This document shows positions 1 to 9,225 of a stretch of DNA of 64,000 nt, one piece after another. The notes under the pieces were generated by a model that worked only from the letters and a program-made list of their open reading frames with translations, had not been told where the DNA came from and searched no databases. Each line of letters begins with the position of its first letter. Position 1 is the stretch's first letter. The DNA lies in NCBI RefSeq assembly GCF_041596335.1, contig NZ_JBFHIT010000012.1, positions 1 to 64,000 of the forward strand, in the 5' to 3' direction. The stretch comes from Mangrovibacterium sp041596335. Lineage in GTDB: Bacteria > Bacteroidota > Bacteroidia > Bacteroidales > Prolixibacteraceae. Made by a program: the position numbers and the translations under genes.

Positions 1-92
1 CCTAAGTTTTAGATCGTGATTTAATCGTTTTGTTATTGTGCAGGGTGGAATAAAAACTACGTCCTTGCGGTGTAGTTTCGTTGCGGGGCGTT

Positions 93-166
93 GCCCATCA
101 GGCCAGTGCGTAAAAAACTGCGACATGAAGTAAAATTGAGGCCAATGCCATTTCTGATGGGCATTG
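93..166. other. Overlapping inverted repeats in the gene-free left end
   Basis: The first 480 bases hold no gene I can support. Bases 93-101 (GCCCATCAG) are perfectly complementary to 154-162, and 143-149 (CAATGCC) to 160-166. The two pairings share bases, so they exclude each other, as in an attenuator or a short folded repeat. A further hairpin lies at about 55-80. What lies left of base 1 is unknown, so this may be the 3' end of an RNA or a dispersed repeat. Confidence 0.3.
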
Positions 167-465
167 ATAGTCCCATACCGCGAATTTTTTATATCTGTTG
201 GGGATACGAAATTTTGATGCAGAGGGTTTGTAATTGTCTGGTATTTAATTGGCGCGGATTGTGACGTGCTCGGTTTGCAATCGGTTTGAGTTCAATACAG
301 CTAATAAGTTTTATCCGCAAATTAAATTTTGGGTTCAGATTTTAGGTTCACTATTGTTGCCGAAATTCGTCCTTCGATGCGCGTATTCTTATCATCCTTT
401 CGGCATTCAGCGAGCCAGGTGCATACGTCAGGTTTAGCCTCCTCAAAAAACTATAAAAAATAGAT

Positions 466-493
466 TTGTTTTTCGCCTGCTTTTGTAGTTTTG
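466..493 (+). promoter_or_regulatory. Bacteroidota-type promoter before the PLP homeostasis gene
   Basis: TTG at 466-468 and TAGTTTTG at 486-493 (an exact TAnnTTTG) are separated by 17 bases. This is slightly shorter than the usual 19-21. A transcript would start near 500, leaving a leader of about 135 nt before the gene at 637. Confidence 0.5.
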
Positions 494-499
494 TAGTGC

Positions 500-630
500 A
501 ATGCATTTTGCACGGGGAAACTCCGGCCAATCGTCTGTCAGGCAGAAAAACACGAGTCTGGATTGGTTTGTCTCTTAGGGGAGTTTAGTTCGTTAGCAGC
601 ATTGTTTTATTTAGATTGATATTCAGGGGA
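500..630 (+). other. Structured 5' leader candidate
   Basis: The leader can fold into nested stems: AAACTCC (518-524) with GGAGTTT (580-586), and inside it CCAATC (527-532) with GATTGG (561-566). I do not recognise a known riboswitch core. The stems may simply be chance in a leader. Confidence 0.3.
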
Positions 631-636
631 ATAGTG

Positions 637-1308
637 ATGGAAATAGCTGAAAATATAGTGAAGTTGAAAAGCGAGTTGCCCGAAGGGGTTCAACTCGTGG
701 CGGTTTCGAAAACTAAGCCAAACGATAACATTCTGGAGGCCTACGAAGCCGGGCAGCGTGCATTTGGTGAGAATAAGGTTCAGGAGTTGGTTCGAAAATA
801 TGAAGATTTGCCTAAAGACATTGAATGGCACTTTATCGGACATCTGCAAACCAATAAGGTCAAATATATTGCTCCTTTCGTGGATTTAATTCATGGGGTC
901 GATTCGCAAAAACTGCTGAAAACAATCGACAAAGAAGGGGAAAAGAACAATCGAATAATTTCTTGTTTGCTGCAGTTTCATGTGGCGGAAGAAGAAACTA
1001 AGTTTGGTCTGGATCTTTCGGAAGCCCGGACGATTTTAAGTTCGGTTGAATTTTCAGGCATGAAATCGGTGGCCATTCGGGGGGTGATGGGGATGGCGAC
1101 ATACACCGACGATGAGGCGCAAATCAGAAGGGAATTCAGGCAGCTTAAAAACATATTTAATCAAATTAAAGTCGAATTCTTTGGAGACGATGATTCTTTT
1201 TCTGAAATTTCCATGGGTATGTCGGGCGACTACCAATTGGCGATTGAAGAGGGAAGTACCATGATTCGCGTGGGAAGCCTCCTGTTCGGTGAACGAAAGT
1301 ACAGTTAG
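637..1308 (+). CDS. YggS/PLPBP family pyridoxal phosphate homeostasis protein
   Basis: A 223-residue protein of the alanine-racemase-like YggS/PROSC family, which binds pyridoxal 5'-phosphate and buffers its pool in the cytosol without known catalysis. The PLP lysine is K25 in VAVSKTKP. Other family signatures are FGENKVQE, WHFIGHLQTNK and, near the C-terminus, the phosphate-binding stretch ending MIRVGSLLFGER. Length is normal for the family. An in-frame start exists at 616, but ATG 637 follows AGGGGAA at a good distance and matches where homologues begin. It is followed after about 95 bases by a flavoprotein gene in the same direction. Confidence 0.93.
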   Translation: MEIAENIVKLKSELPEGVQLVAVSKTKPNDNILEAYEAGQRAFGENKVQELVRKYEDLPKDIEWHFIGHLQTNKVKYIAPFVDLIHGVDSQKLLKTIDKEGEKNNRIISCLLQFHVAEEETKFGLDLSEARTILSSVEFSGMKSVAIRGVMGMATYTDDEAQIRREFRQLKNIFNQIKVEFFGDDDSFSEISMGMSGDYQLAIEEGSTMIRVGSLLFGERKYS

Positions 1309-1404
1309 TTTGTTAGTGCTCTGAGGTTGATCCAATCTATGGCTGAGATGAGACGCTGTTCGATGAAAAACAAAAATCAAAAAAGATAAATAAACCAATA
1401 GTAT

Positions 1405-2391
1405 ATGAAAAAGTTAGATACGACATATTTGGGTTTGAAGCTGAAGAATCCGATTGTTGTGGCAAGTTCGGGCCTAACGAACAGTGTAGAAAAAATTAAA
1501 GATTTAGAGAAGGCCGGTGCCGGGGCAGTGGTTTTGAAATCGCTTTTTGAAGAGCAGATTTACGGTGAGGTTGGTCATCTGATTTCGAAAGATCCGCAAA
1601 ATACCTATCCGGAGGCAGAAGACTATATCCGCAATTATACGCGACAAAATACGGTTTCCGAACACTTGGAATTAATTCGTCGGGTAAAGCAGGAAGTCTC
1701 TATTCCTGTAATAGCCAGTATTAATTGCGTATCGGCTGCCGAGTGGACCAGTTTTGCCAAAGAGTTCGAACAAGCCGGAGCCGATGCTTTGGAGTTGAAC
1801 ATTTATTACGTCCCAACAGGTCGCAACGAATCGACACAGGAAATTGAACAACTGTATATCGATGTGTTGAAAAAAGTAAAGAGCGCGGTTTCTATTCCGG
1901 TTTCAGTGAAAATTGGTTTTTATTTCACAAACCTGATTGCTTTGGCTGAGCGGTTGATGGCGAATGGAGCGAAAGCTGTCACCATGTTTAACCGGTTTTA
2001 CGAACCCGATATCAATATTGAAAAACTGGAACTAACTGTATCTGAAGTGTTTAGTTCTCCGACGGATATTCGCCGTTCATTACGTTGGGTTGGTCTGGTA
2101 AGCGCTGCCCTTCCAAAACTTGAAATCGCCGCTTCGACCGGGATTCACGATGGAGATGCAGTAATTAAACAACTTTTGGCTGGAGCCCAGGTAACACAAG
2201 TGTGTTCTTCAGTATACATCAACGGGACTCAGGTGATTGCCGGAATGGTTAAAGATTTGGAAAAGTTCATGGAAAAATGGAACTTTAAAACCATTGAAGA
2301 ATTTAGAGGTCGATTGTCATACGCGAAAATTGAAGATCCGGGACTGTATGAACGGGCGCAATTCATGAAGTACTTTTCGAATAAAAAATAA
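1405..2391 (+). CDS. Dihydroorotate dehydrogenase-like FMN protein
   Basis: A 328-residue TIM-barrel flavoprotein of the dihydroorotate dehydrogenase superfamily. The N-terminal DTTYLGLKLKNPIVVASSGLT resembles the start of class 1 enzymes, and barrel strands are visible at IPVIASINC, ADALELNIYY and IPVSVKIGF, with the FMN-phosphate region near QVCSSVYINGTQV. The usual class 1 active-site Cys loop is not evident, so true PyrD activity is doubtful. Proteins of this type are generally annotated as DHOD-like in Bacteroidia and the substrate is not established. It lies 15 bases before the large adhesin gene, possibly in one transcript. Confidence 0.82.
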   Translation: MKKLDTTYLGLKLKNPIVVASSGLTNSVEKIKDLEKAGAGAVVLKSLFEEQIYGEVGHLISKDPQNTYPEAEDYIRNYTRQNTVSEHLELIRRVKQEVSIPVIASINCVSAAEWTSFAKEFEQAGADALELNIYYVPTGRNESTQEIEQLYIDVLKKVKSAVSIPVSVKIGFYFTNLIALAERLMANGAKAVTMFNRFYEPDINIEKLELTVSEVFSSPTDIRRSLRWVGLVSAALPKLEIAASTGIHDGDAVIKQLLAGAQVTQVCSSVYINGTQVIAGMVKDLEKFMEKWNFKTIEEFRGRLSYAKIEDPGLYERAQFMKYFSNKK

Positions 2392-2406
2392 ACAAAGCAT
2401 AACTAT

Positions 2407-5112
2407 ATGAGAAGTCGGATGTTAATTTTTTTAATTGCAGTTTTAACATCCGGCTTTTCTTTTGCCCAAAGCGGAACGCTAAGTCTTGAATTGGCGGGTG
2501 CATCTTCCATCACCTTCTGCAAAGATTCATTGGCTTTTGGCCCCATGGTAAAGGTCGAAGGTGATTCCATTTACGATGGGTTGAAGGTTTCAATTGCCAA
2601 CTATATATCGGGGGCTGAACGTTTGGAATGTAAAAAACTTAGCGCCTCGCTAAGTGCCCAATGGTTGTCGGCTACCGGAACCCTCGAATTACGAGGAGCA
2701 GCTACTGCCGGAGAATATCAGGACGCGATTGAAAATATCTGGTATTTCAATCCAATGCCAATACCGAATTCCACCACACGACAAATTGCCATCAGCTTGA
2801 TTGATGCCGATTTTCTGCCGGAAACAGGACACTTTTACCGTTACTACAAGCAACCCGGAATATCCTGGAACGAAGCCAAAGCAGCCGCTGAGTCCGACGA
2901 CAAGATCTACCATGGCATGAGGGGGTATTTGGTAACCATTACCATGAAGGAAGAAAACGAGTTTATCTGGACTAAAATTGATGGAGTTGGATGGATTGGT
3001 GCTTCTGATGAAGAACGAGAAGGATATTGGAAATGGGTAACAGGCCCCGAAGCCGGCACACTTTTTTGGAAAGGAGCGGTGGGAGGGGCAGCAGTTTCCG
3101 GACAATACGCGAATTGGCGCAGTGATGAACCTAATAATCAAGGCGATGAAGATTATGCACATATCAATCAAAGCAAAACAAACGAACCAAAAACGTGGAA
3201 CGACTTGCCAAACGCGGGAGGTAGTATTTCTGCGGATGAATATTATCCAAAAGGTTATATTGTCGAGTATGGCGGGAGGAGCGATGATCCGGATTTAGAG
3301 TTGTCGACGTCTTTTGACATCAAAATTCGTAAAGTCGTTTTTAGTGCTGTTGCCGACCAAACAATTTGTCGCTACGATACCATTTCACTAAATCAATCGT
3401 CTGAAGGGAGCTACTCTTGGTTGCCAACAGCAGGTTTGAGTGATGCTTTCATCTCAAACCCAAAGGCTTCTCCGTATGACAGTACAGTTTACCAAGCCCG
3501 TGTTGACTACGATGGTTGTGTTGACACGAAACTATTTAACGTGAATGTCACTCCCGTTTATTCCACGGCAATCAATATCGACTCGTCACAGTGTTCCGGG
3601 TACAGTTTGGCGGTGAATTATGAAGGAGATGCACCTTCGACTGCCGATTTTAGTTGGTATTTCGCAGATACGCTCTATGCTGGGGGCAAAGGGCTCACCG
3701 ATTTAACAATCCAGCTAGGGTTTTTGCAAACCAATCAGCGTAAACTTGGGCTGCAGATTAGTGAGTCTGGTTGTCAGAGTGTATTGGAAACAACTCAGGT
3801 TCGGGTAACACCCAATATTGAGCTAACAGCCGATGTAACCGAGGGGTGCCGGCCTCTAACTGTTAATTTTTCAGCCACAGCAACCGAAGAGATCGAAACC
3901 TACACCTGGGAGTTTGGAGATGGACTCGGACTGAGTACTCCCGATCCAAGCATCCAACATGTTTATGATTATGCCGGAGCTTATGATGTAACCCTTACCG
4001 TATTTTGTGTCGACGGATGTACGAATACCGGAACGTTTGACGATTTTATAACGGTTTATCCGATCAAAACTGTTTATACCGACATCGATCCGAAGCGATG
4101 CTATCCGCACGAATTTGATGTGAATTATACCGGGAGTGGCACCGATGCCGATACTTATCTGTGGGATTTGTCAGCTCTCGATCCGGAAGAAATTGTATAC
4201 AATCCGGGCAACAAAATCGGTCCGCTACGGATTAGTTTGAAAAACAAACCACAAGCTTCAATTGGTTTACAGGTGATTTCTGATAAAGGATGTACAAGCG
4301 CAAAAAAGACATTCTCCTTCAAGCGGCAACCCTGGTTTGATTTGGCGGCCGACATTGCTCGGGGCTGCTCGCCATTTACTGCAAATCTAACAGCAACCGC
4401 GCTGGATCCGATCGATCAGTTGAGTTACACCTGGGATACGGGGCTAAGCACACAAACCGGTGAGCAAGTAGCCGAAGAATATTCTGAGCAAGGAGCACAA
4501 TATCAGATTTCGGCCATCGGTGTTTCCTCCATCACCGGCTGTAGCGATACTGTACTGATGGAACAGGCCATTGACGTTTATTCGGATCCGGTGGCAGCGT
4601 TCGATTTTGACAAGGCGGAGAGTCTGATTTCCGATCCGGTTTTTCAGTTCACTAACTTAAGTGAAGGAGCCCTAAACTATGAATGGGATTTTGGCGATGG
4701 GCAGTTTTCGTACGAAGAAAATCCTAAAAACCGTTACGAAGGGTTGGGGTGGTTCGATGTTTTATTGTTAGCCGAAAGTGAATTTGGGTGTACGGATACC
4801 GTGAGCCATCGAGTATTGGTTGCACCGGACGATCTTTTCCCGCCGAACGCGATTAGTCCGAATAGCACCAATCCCGAGAATCACATCTTTTTACTTACAA
4901 GCGAGGCGGTTCAGACAGAGGGATACCACATGTTGATTTACAACCGCTGGGGCGAACAGGTATTTGAATCAATCGATAAAGCAACTGGTTGGGATGGAAA
5001 AATGAAAAACGGTGAATTTGCTCCCGAAGGAACTTATGTGTGGGTGCTGAACTATCGCGATGTTTTTGACCATTTCCGGAAACAGAGTGGGACTGTTACG
5101 TTAGTTTTTTAG
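2407..5112 (+). CDS. Large C-type lectin/PKD adhesin with T9SS type B C-terminal domain
   Basis: A 901-residue exported protein with a Sec signal peptide (residues 1-21, ending FSFAQ). Residues about 140-290 form a C-type lectin-like domain (GYWKWVTGP, YANWRSDEPNN, TWNDLP). Several PKD-like beta domains follow, two with the hallmark WEFGDG and WDFGDG turns (near residues 500 and 760). The last 90 residues (FPPNAISPN, YNRWGEQVFES, GWDGK, PEGTYVWVL) form the gliding-motility-associated C-terminal domain that acts as a type B signal for the type IX secretion system. Such proteins are surface adhesins or filaments secreted with a dedicated PorP/SprF partner, and one is encoded convergently at 5205. 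Ligand unknown. Confidence 0.9.
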   Translation: MRSRMLIFLIAVLTSGFSFAQSGTLSLELAGASSITFCKDSLAFGPMVKVEGDSIYDGLKVSIANYISGAERLECKKLSASLSAQWLSATGTLELRGAATAGEYQDAIENIWYFNPMPIPNSTTRQIAISLIDADFLPETGHFYRYYKQPGISWNEAKAAAESDDKIYHGMRGYLVTITMKEENEFIWTKIDGVGWIGASDEEREGYWKWVTGPEAGTLFWKGAVGGAAVSGQYANWRSDEPNNQGDEDYAHINQSKTNEPKTWNDLPNAGGSISADEYYPKGYIVEYGGRSDDPDLELSTSFDIKIRKVVFSAVADQTICRYDTISLNQSSEGSYSWLPTAGLSDAFISNPKASPYDSTVYQARVDYDGCVDTKLFNVNVTPVYSTAINIDSSQCSGYSLAVNYEGDAPSTADFSWYFADTLYAGGKGLTDLTIQLGFLQTNQRKLGLQISESGCQSVLETTQVRVTPNIELTADVTEGCRPLTVNFSATATEEIETYTWEFGDGLGLSTPDPSIQHVYDYAGAYDVTLTVFCVDGCTNTGTFDDFITVYPIKTVYTDIDPKRCYPHEFDVNYTGSGTDADTYLWDLSALDPEEIVYNPGNKIGPLRISLKNKPQASIGLQVISDKGCTSAKKTFSFKRQPWFDLAADIARGCSPFTANLTATALDPIDQLSYTWDTGLSTQTGEQVAEEYSEQGAQYQISAIGVSSITGCSDTVLMEQAIDVYSDPVAAFDFDKAESLISDPVFQFTNLSEGALNYEWDFGDGQFSYEENPKNRYEGLGWFDVLLLAESEFGCTDTVSHRVLVAPDDLFPPNAISPNSTNPENHIFLLTSEAVQTEGYHMLIYNRWGEQVFESIDKATGWDGKMKNGEFAPEGTYVWVLNYRDVFDHFRKQSGTVTLVF

Positions 5113-5204
5113 CAACAGTATCTGGTTTTTGAGCTGCGCCAAATAATCAACTTTGATTACGATCCGTGTTATTTCGTGATATCAGTGTTATCTCTCGCTC
5201 TTTA

Positions 5205-6179
5205 TTAGAGCGACGGAATTAATAACGCGTCGCGGTCGGAATGTTTTTCTCCGGTAAAGAAAATCAATGAAATTTCATGGGCTCCGTTGGAATAATTGGT
5301 CAGCTTCGATAGGCCAATGTCGTAGCTATATCCGATTTTAAAATTAGGGCGCATAACACCGATCATGAAAATCATGGATTCGGGTTGGATGCCTGAGGTT
5401 TGTCGATACCAAATACCGGCAGATATTGCTTTCTCGAGTATATATAGCCCCATGTTCAGCTGGCTAAATGCCCCTTGATGCTGAAAGATCACATTCGGAG
5501 AAACGGTGAACCGACGCGATAATAGTCCCCGATGCCAACGGTAGTTTTTTGCTCCAAAATGAACGGTTAACTTTATGGGGAGCTTTCCGCGGTTATCGCC
5601 AATAAAAACCGATTCATCCGGTTGGTTTAAGTGGTCAACACTAATACCACCGTAAAACGAATCATACTGTCCCATCACACCAATGCTGAAATCGGGATAA
5701 AACAAATTGGCGTTTTCCGGAATCTCCTGGGTGCCAACATAACGTTCGCCGGTAAGTTGGTTAATCATGTCCGGAAAGATCAGGCGGTCATAGTCCAACT
5801 GTTTGTAGGTCATCCCTGCTTCAAGTCCCAAATCGAAAAAGAAACGCGGATTCAGCTTGATATGATGCGAGTAAAACAGGCTCAGATTTGTTTTTTCAAC
5901 AATGCTGTTTAATTCGCGGTTATTGTGAATTTGTGCGCCAATTCCTCCGTTAAGTTTCGGAAAATAGCGGTCGAATGATACAGCGTAGTTGACAAAGGTT
6001 GAACCTTGCTGTGGCCATTGATTTCGGTAATTGATGGCGAACCGAGCCTGATCGGAAGTGCCGGTGAAAGCCGGATTCAGATAAATTGGGTTGGCATAGA
6101 ATTGCGAATATTCAGCATCCTGAGCAGTCGCTGCACAAACAATCAACACCAAACTCAGAAATAGTAGGGCCTTTTTCAC
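5205..6179 (-). CDS. PorP/SprF family T9SS-associated outer-membrane protein
   Basis: A 324-residue protein with a signal peptide (start to VCAATAQ) and the family opening DAEYSQFYANPIYLNPAFTG. The rest is alternating amphipathic beta-strands consistent with a 14-strand barrel. PorP/SprF proteins work with individual T9SS type B cargos at the outer membrane, and the cargo here is very likely the convergent neighbour at 2407. The start codon is GTG at 6179; the residues after it (KKALLFLSLVLIV) form a good signal peptide, so the non-ATG start looks right. A short inverted repeat (5195-5213) overlaps the stop codon and may terminate transcription. Confidence 0.92.
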   Translation of the reverse strand: MKKALLFLSLVLIVCAATAQDAEYSQFYANPIYLNPAFTGTSDQARFAINYRNQWPQQGSTFVNYAVSFDRYFPKLNGGIGAQIHNNRELNSIVEKTNLSLFYSHHIKLNPRFFFDLGLEAGMTYKQLDYDRLIFPDMINQLTGERYVGTQEIPENANLFYPDFSIGVMGQYDSFYGGISVDHLNQPDESVFIGDNRGKLPIKLTVHFGAKNYRWHRGLLSRRFTVSPNVIFQHQGAFSQLNMGLYILEKAISAGIWYRQTSGIQPESMIFMIGVMRPNFKIGYSYDIGLSKLTNYSNGAHEISLIFFTGEKHSDRDALLIPSL

Positions 6180-6262
6180 GAAAATCTTTTTCGGTTCAAT
6201 TAAATGAAGACCCTAAAATTAACTGATATTACCTTAAATCCTAGCCTTTTGCGCGAGAAATA

Positions 6263-6811
6263 TTAATAGGAGTGTGGTTCTATTCCTGCTTCCAATAGCG
6301 GAAGGAATTCGATAATTTCCAGAAGCAAGTCTCGTTTTTCATCTCCAACATCGTTCAGAGCAGCCTCGATCTTTCTGGTTTCTTGTTCGCGAATAGCGGA
6401 GGATATTTTACCGGTCATGTTGGTAATCACCGTGTGCGATTCAAATGCGATCATAAAATCCTGTTCAATCATCAGATCAATAAACAAGGAAAGATGATCA
6501 CTAAAGTCCAATCCGTTTTCCCAACACGCCGAGACAAGATATTGCAATTCATCCTCGTAAGTCTGATTTTTGATCGCATCAACGATCATTGGAATTGCAT
6601 CGCTGTGTTTGAGTTCGGCTAAGAGTTTAGCCACACGTTTTTTAATCTCGTTATTTTGGGTTGAATGTAGTAACTCAATCAAAAGGGGGATGTATGCTGA
6701 GTTGCCCGCTTCACTTAAGTTGTCCAGGGTATCATTGACCAGTTCGGAGTTCCCCGATTGAAGGTTTTCTATTGTTTCAGTATTGAGTTTCTTTCCAGTT
6801 TCTGCTGCCAT
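6263..6811 (-). CDS. HEAT-like helical repeat protein
   Basis: A cytosolic all-helical protein of about 182 residues with HEAT-like units (YIPLLIELL, IKKRVAKLLAEL, AIPMIVDAI). No catalytic motif or membrane segment is seen, so a scaffold or partner-binding role is the only thing the sequence supports. A TTG start at 6847 is possible, but a TAAATTTG element (6845-6852, minus strand) overlaps that codon and looks like a -7 box, which would put the transcript start downstream of it. I therefore prefer ATG 6811. It is divergent from the MATE gene and has no clear functional link to neighbours. Confidence 0.75.
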   Translation of the reverse strand: MAAETGKKLNTETIENLQSGNSELVNDTLDNLSEAGNSAYIPLLIELLHSTQNNEIKKRVAKLLAELKHSDAIPMIVDAIKNQTYEDELQYLVSACWENGLDFSDHLSLFIDLMIEQDFMIAFESHTVITNMTGKISSAIREQETRKIEAALNDVGDEKRDLLLEIIEFLPLLEAGIEPHSY

Positions 6812-7017
6812 CTTTCCAAATTTGTTCAAGTATGTATCGTCGTGCAAATTTAGAATAAGAAGTTTGAATTTCAGGATTTATCGGAGTGAATGTTTACTTT
6901 TGCGCCGAACATTTTTGTTTCTGATTAGTTTGCAGAGAGCGTGTTTTCCGGAACACTTTTTTCTCGAAAGTGAAAAATCAGACTCATTCTACTTCATTGT
7001 CAAAGCCTTGCAGTTTC

Positions 7018-8361
7018 ATGGATAAATCGAGAGAATTAGGAGAACAACATGTTGGCCGGTTAATGTTGAAGTATTTCATTCCAGCCTTTATTGGCGTATT
7101 TGTAAATGCTTTGTACAATATCGTCGACCGGATCTTCATCGGTCAGGGAGTTGGCGCGATGGCTTTGAGCGGCGTTTCTGTTATTTTCCCGGTGATGCTT
7201 GTTATGATTGCCTTTGGCATGCTGATAGGCATTGGTGCCAGTGTATTGGTGTCGATAAATATGGGGCGAAAGGATAAGGACAAAGCCGAACGGGTTTTGG
7301 GGAACAGTCTCGTTTTGATGATTGTGGTATCGGTGCTGATTACCGTGATCGGATTTCTGATTAAAGGACCGATGTTAGATTTGTTTGGTGCCACTCCCGA
7401 AACAATAGCATATGCAAACGATTACCTGGATATCATCTTGTTGGGTGTCATTTTTCAGGTGGTTGGTTTTTCATTAAACAATGTCATCCGTTCCGAAGGA
7501 AACGCCCGCATCGCGATGTATTCCATGCTGATTAGCGCCGGAACAAATATTGTGCTCGACCCCATATTTATATTTGGCTTGGGATTGGGCGTAAAAGGCG
7601 CTGCCTATGCGACCGTAATTTCGATGATGGTTTTGGCCGGATGGGTTTTACTGCATTTTCAAAGCAATAAGTCGGTCGTAAAAATCAAGCGTAAATATTT
7701 GAAGTTGGAACCGTCGGTGATCAAAGAAATATTGGTGATTGGTATGGCTCCGTTTTTTATGCAGATTGCGAACTCTGTTGTTCAAGGTTTAATAAACACC
7801 AAGCTGATTAGTTTTGGGGGAGATTTGGCCGTAGGGGCGATGGGAATTGTAAACTCTGTTGCTACAATGATTATTATGTCTGTTGTGGCTATCAACATGG
7901 CTTCGCAGCCCATTATCGGGTTTAATTACGGTGCACGCGATTCGAACCGTGTGCGGGAGGCACTGCGCATAGCGATGATTTCAGCTACAGTTATCTCGGT
8001 TCTGGCTTTTGGATTGGTACAGGGGTTTCCGAAGGTCATTGTGCAGTTTTTCAATGCCGAGGATCCGGCCTTGCTTGAAATTGGAAAACAAGGATTGAGG
8101 TTGGGGTTGTTGGCTTTGCCGATTGTTGGCTTTCAGGTTGTCGCGGGCAACTTCTTTCAATCCATTGGCAAAGCAAAAATTGCGACCTTGTTAACCTTGC
8201 TTCGACAGGTAATTGTACTAATCCCTCTCTTGTACGTGTTGCCTGATTTTTTCGAGTTAAACGGAATCTGGGTGGCGATGCCAATTTCTGATGCCTGCTC
8301 TGCTATGATCGTGGTTTTCTTCTTACGGCGCGAGTGGGTGCGACTGCGCAACACCAATTAA
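7018..8361 (+). CDS. MATE family efflux transporter
   Basis: A 447-residue, 12-helix membrane protein of the multidrug and toxic compound extrusion family, which exports cationic compounds in exchange for Na+ or H+. The opening GRLMLKYFIPAFIGVFVNALYNIVDRIFIG, here shown as separate elements RLMLKYFIPAF and ALYNIVDRIFIG, is typical of the DinF/NorM-like branch. The two six-helix halves are visible, with QPIIGFNYGAR marking the start of the second-half loop. An in-frame ATG at 6970 exists, but the extra 16 residues are polar and unlike the family, so ATG 7018 is used. A TACTTTTG element at 6895-6902 could be its -7 box. Confidence 0.92.
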   Translation: MDKSRELGEQHVGRLMLKYFIPAFIGVFVNALYNIVDRIFIGQGVGAMALSGVSVIFPVMLVMIAFGMLIGIGASVLVSINMGRKDKDKAERVLGNSLVLMIVVSVLITVIGFLIKGPMLDLFGATPETIAYANDYLDIILLGVIFQVVGFSLNNVIRSEGNARIAMYSMLISAGTNIVLDPIFIFGLGLGVKGAAYATVISMMVLAGWVLLHFQSNKSVVKIKRKYLKLEPSVIKEILVIGMAPFFMQIANSVVQGLINTKLISFGGDLAVGAMGIVNSVATMIIMSVVAINMASQPIIGFNYGARDSNRVREALRIAMISATVISVLAFGLVQGFPKVIVQFFNAEDPALLEIGKQGLRLGLLALPIVGFQVVAGNFFQSIGKAKIATLLTLLRQVIVLIPLLYVLPDFFELNGIWVAMPISDACSAMIVVFFLRREWVRLRNTN

Positions 8362-8493
8362 TAAGTAAAAATGAACCGAACGAAATCCGGAGCAGAACAA
8401 CAATCGCTGTTTTTCCCGATCCGTCGACAAAACGCTTTTGTTGATGAGTGAACTAGGATTGGAGTTTTCGGATGCTGGTGGAAAAGCACCAGG

Positions 8494-9225
8494 TTAGCAC
8501 ATGAAATTTTTATCCAGAAAGTGTTGGAATTTTTCTTTGCAATTATCCGAAACCGGAATCCGAACCTTATCGCCAAAAATAATGGTAAGCCGCTCAACTG
8601 CAGTTACTTTCTCAAGATTAACAATGTACGATCGATGCACCCGCATGAATTTGGTTTCCGGCAGTCTGGCTTCCAATGATTTCATGCTAAGTAATGTCAT
8701 CACCGGTTTTTGATCGTTTAAATGAATCCGAACATATTCTTTCATTCCCTCTATATAAAGGATATCATCGATATTGACCCGCAATAATTTATACTCCGAT
8801 TTTATAAAAAGATAATTGTTACTATCGTCGGTTGTTGATTGTTTTTGCTGAGCTTGATTCATGAACTCAAATTGGATTTTTGCTTTTCCGGCTGCCTTCG
8901 AGAAATCGGCAAATGAAAACGGTTTCAGCAGGTAGTCGAGGGCATCAACTTTAAACCCTTCAAGCGCATATTCGCCATAAGCGGTTGTGAAAACCAACAA
9001 TGGTTTCTGAGTTAGCGACTTTACAAATTCCAATCCGTTGAGGTCGGGCATGTTAATGTCAACAAACATTAGATCAACTGGTTGCTGGTTAATGACCTCA
9101 AGCGCTTCGATAGCGTTAGAGCATTGAGCAACGAGTTCCAGATACGGCAATTTGCTGATATAGCTAACAACTTGCATTAGAGCAAGTGGTTCATCATCAA
9201 TAGCGATGCATCGTATTTTATCCAT
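8494..9225 (-). CDS. LytTR family response regulator
   Basis: A 243-residue two-component regulator. The receiver domain (residues 1-120) has the acidic pair D10/D11, phospho-acceptor D56 in FVDINMP, the Thr of FTTAYG and the Lys of LLKPF. A LytTR DNA-binding domain follows (about 140-240; FIKSEYK, ILYIEGMKEYVRIH, FMRVHRSYIVNL). LytTR proteins bind pairs of short direct repeats about two helical turns apart. The start overlaps the histidine kinase stop by 8 bases, so the two are translationally coupled. It is the last gene of a six-gene operon and a plausible regulator of the repeat-bearing promoters at 26.6-34.9 kb, though other LytTR proteins elsewhere in the genome could serve instead. Confidence 0.93.
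   Translation of the reverse strand: MDKIRCIAIDDEPLALMQVVSYISKLPYLELVAQCSNAIEALEVINQQPVDLMFVDINMPDLNGLEFVKSLTQKPLLVFTTAYGEYALEGFKVDALDYLLKPFSFADFSKAAGKAKIQFEFMNQAQQKQSTTDDSNNYLFIKSEYKLLRVNIDDILYIEGMKEYVRIHLNDQKPVMTLLSMKSLEARLPETKFMRVHRSYIVNLEKVTAVERLTIIFGDKVRIPVSDNCKEKFQHFLDKNFMC

Noticed and set aside
249..437. 62-codon frame near the left end
   Set aside because: No RBS, no recognisable domain, and it precedes the promoter at 466; treated as chance.
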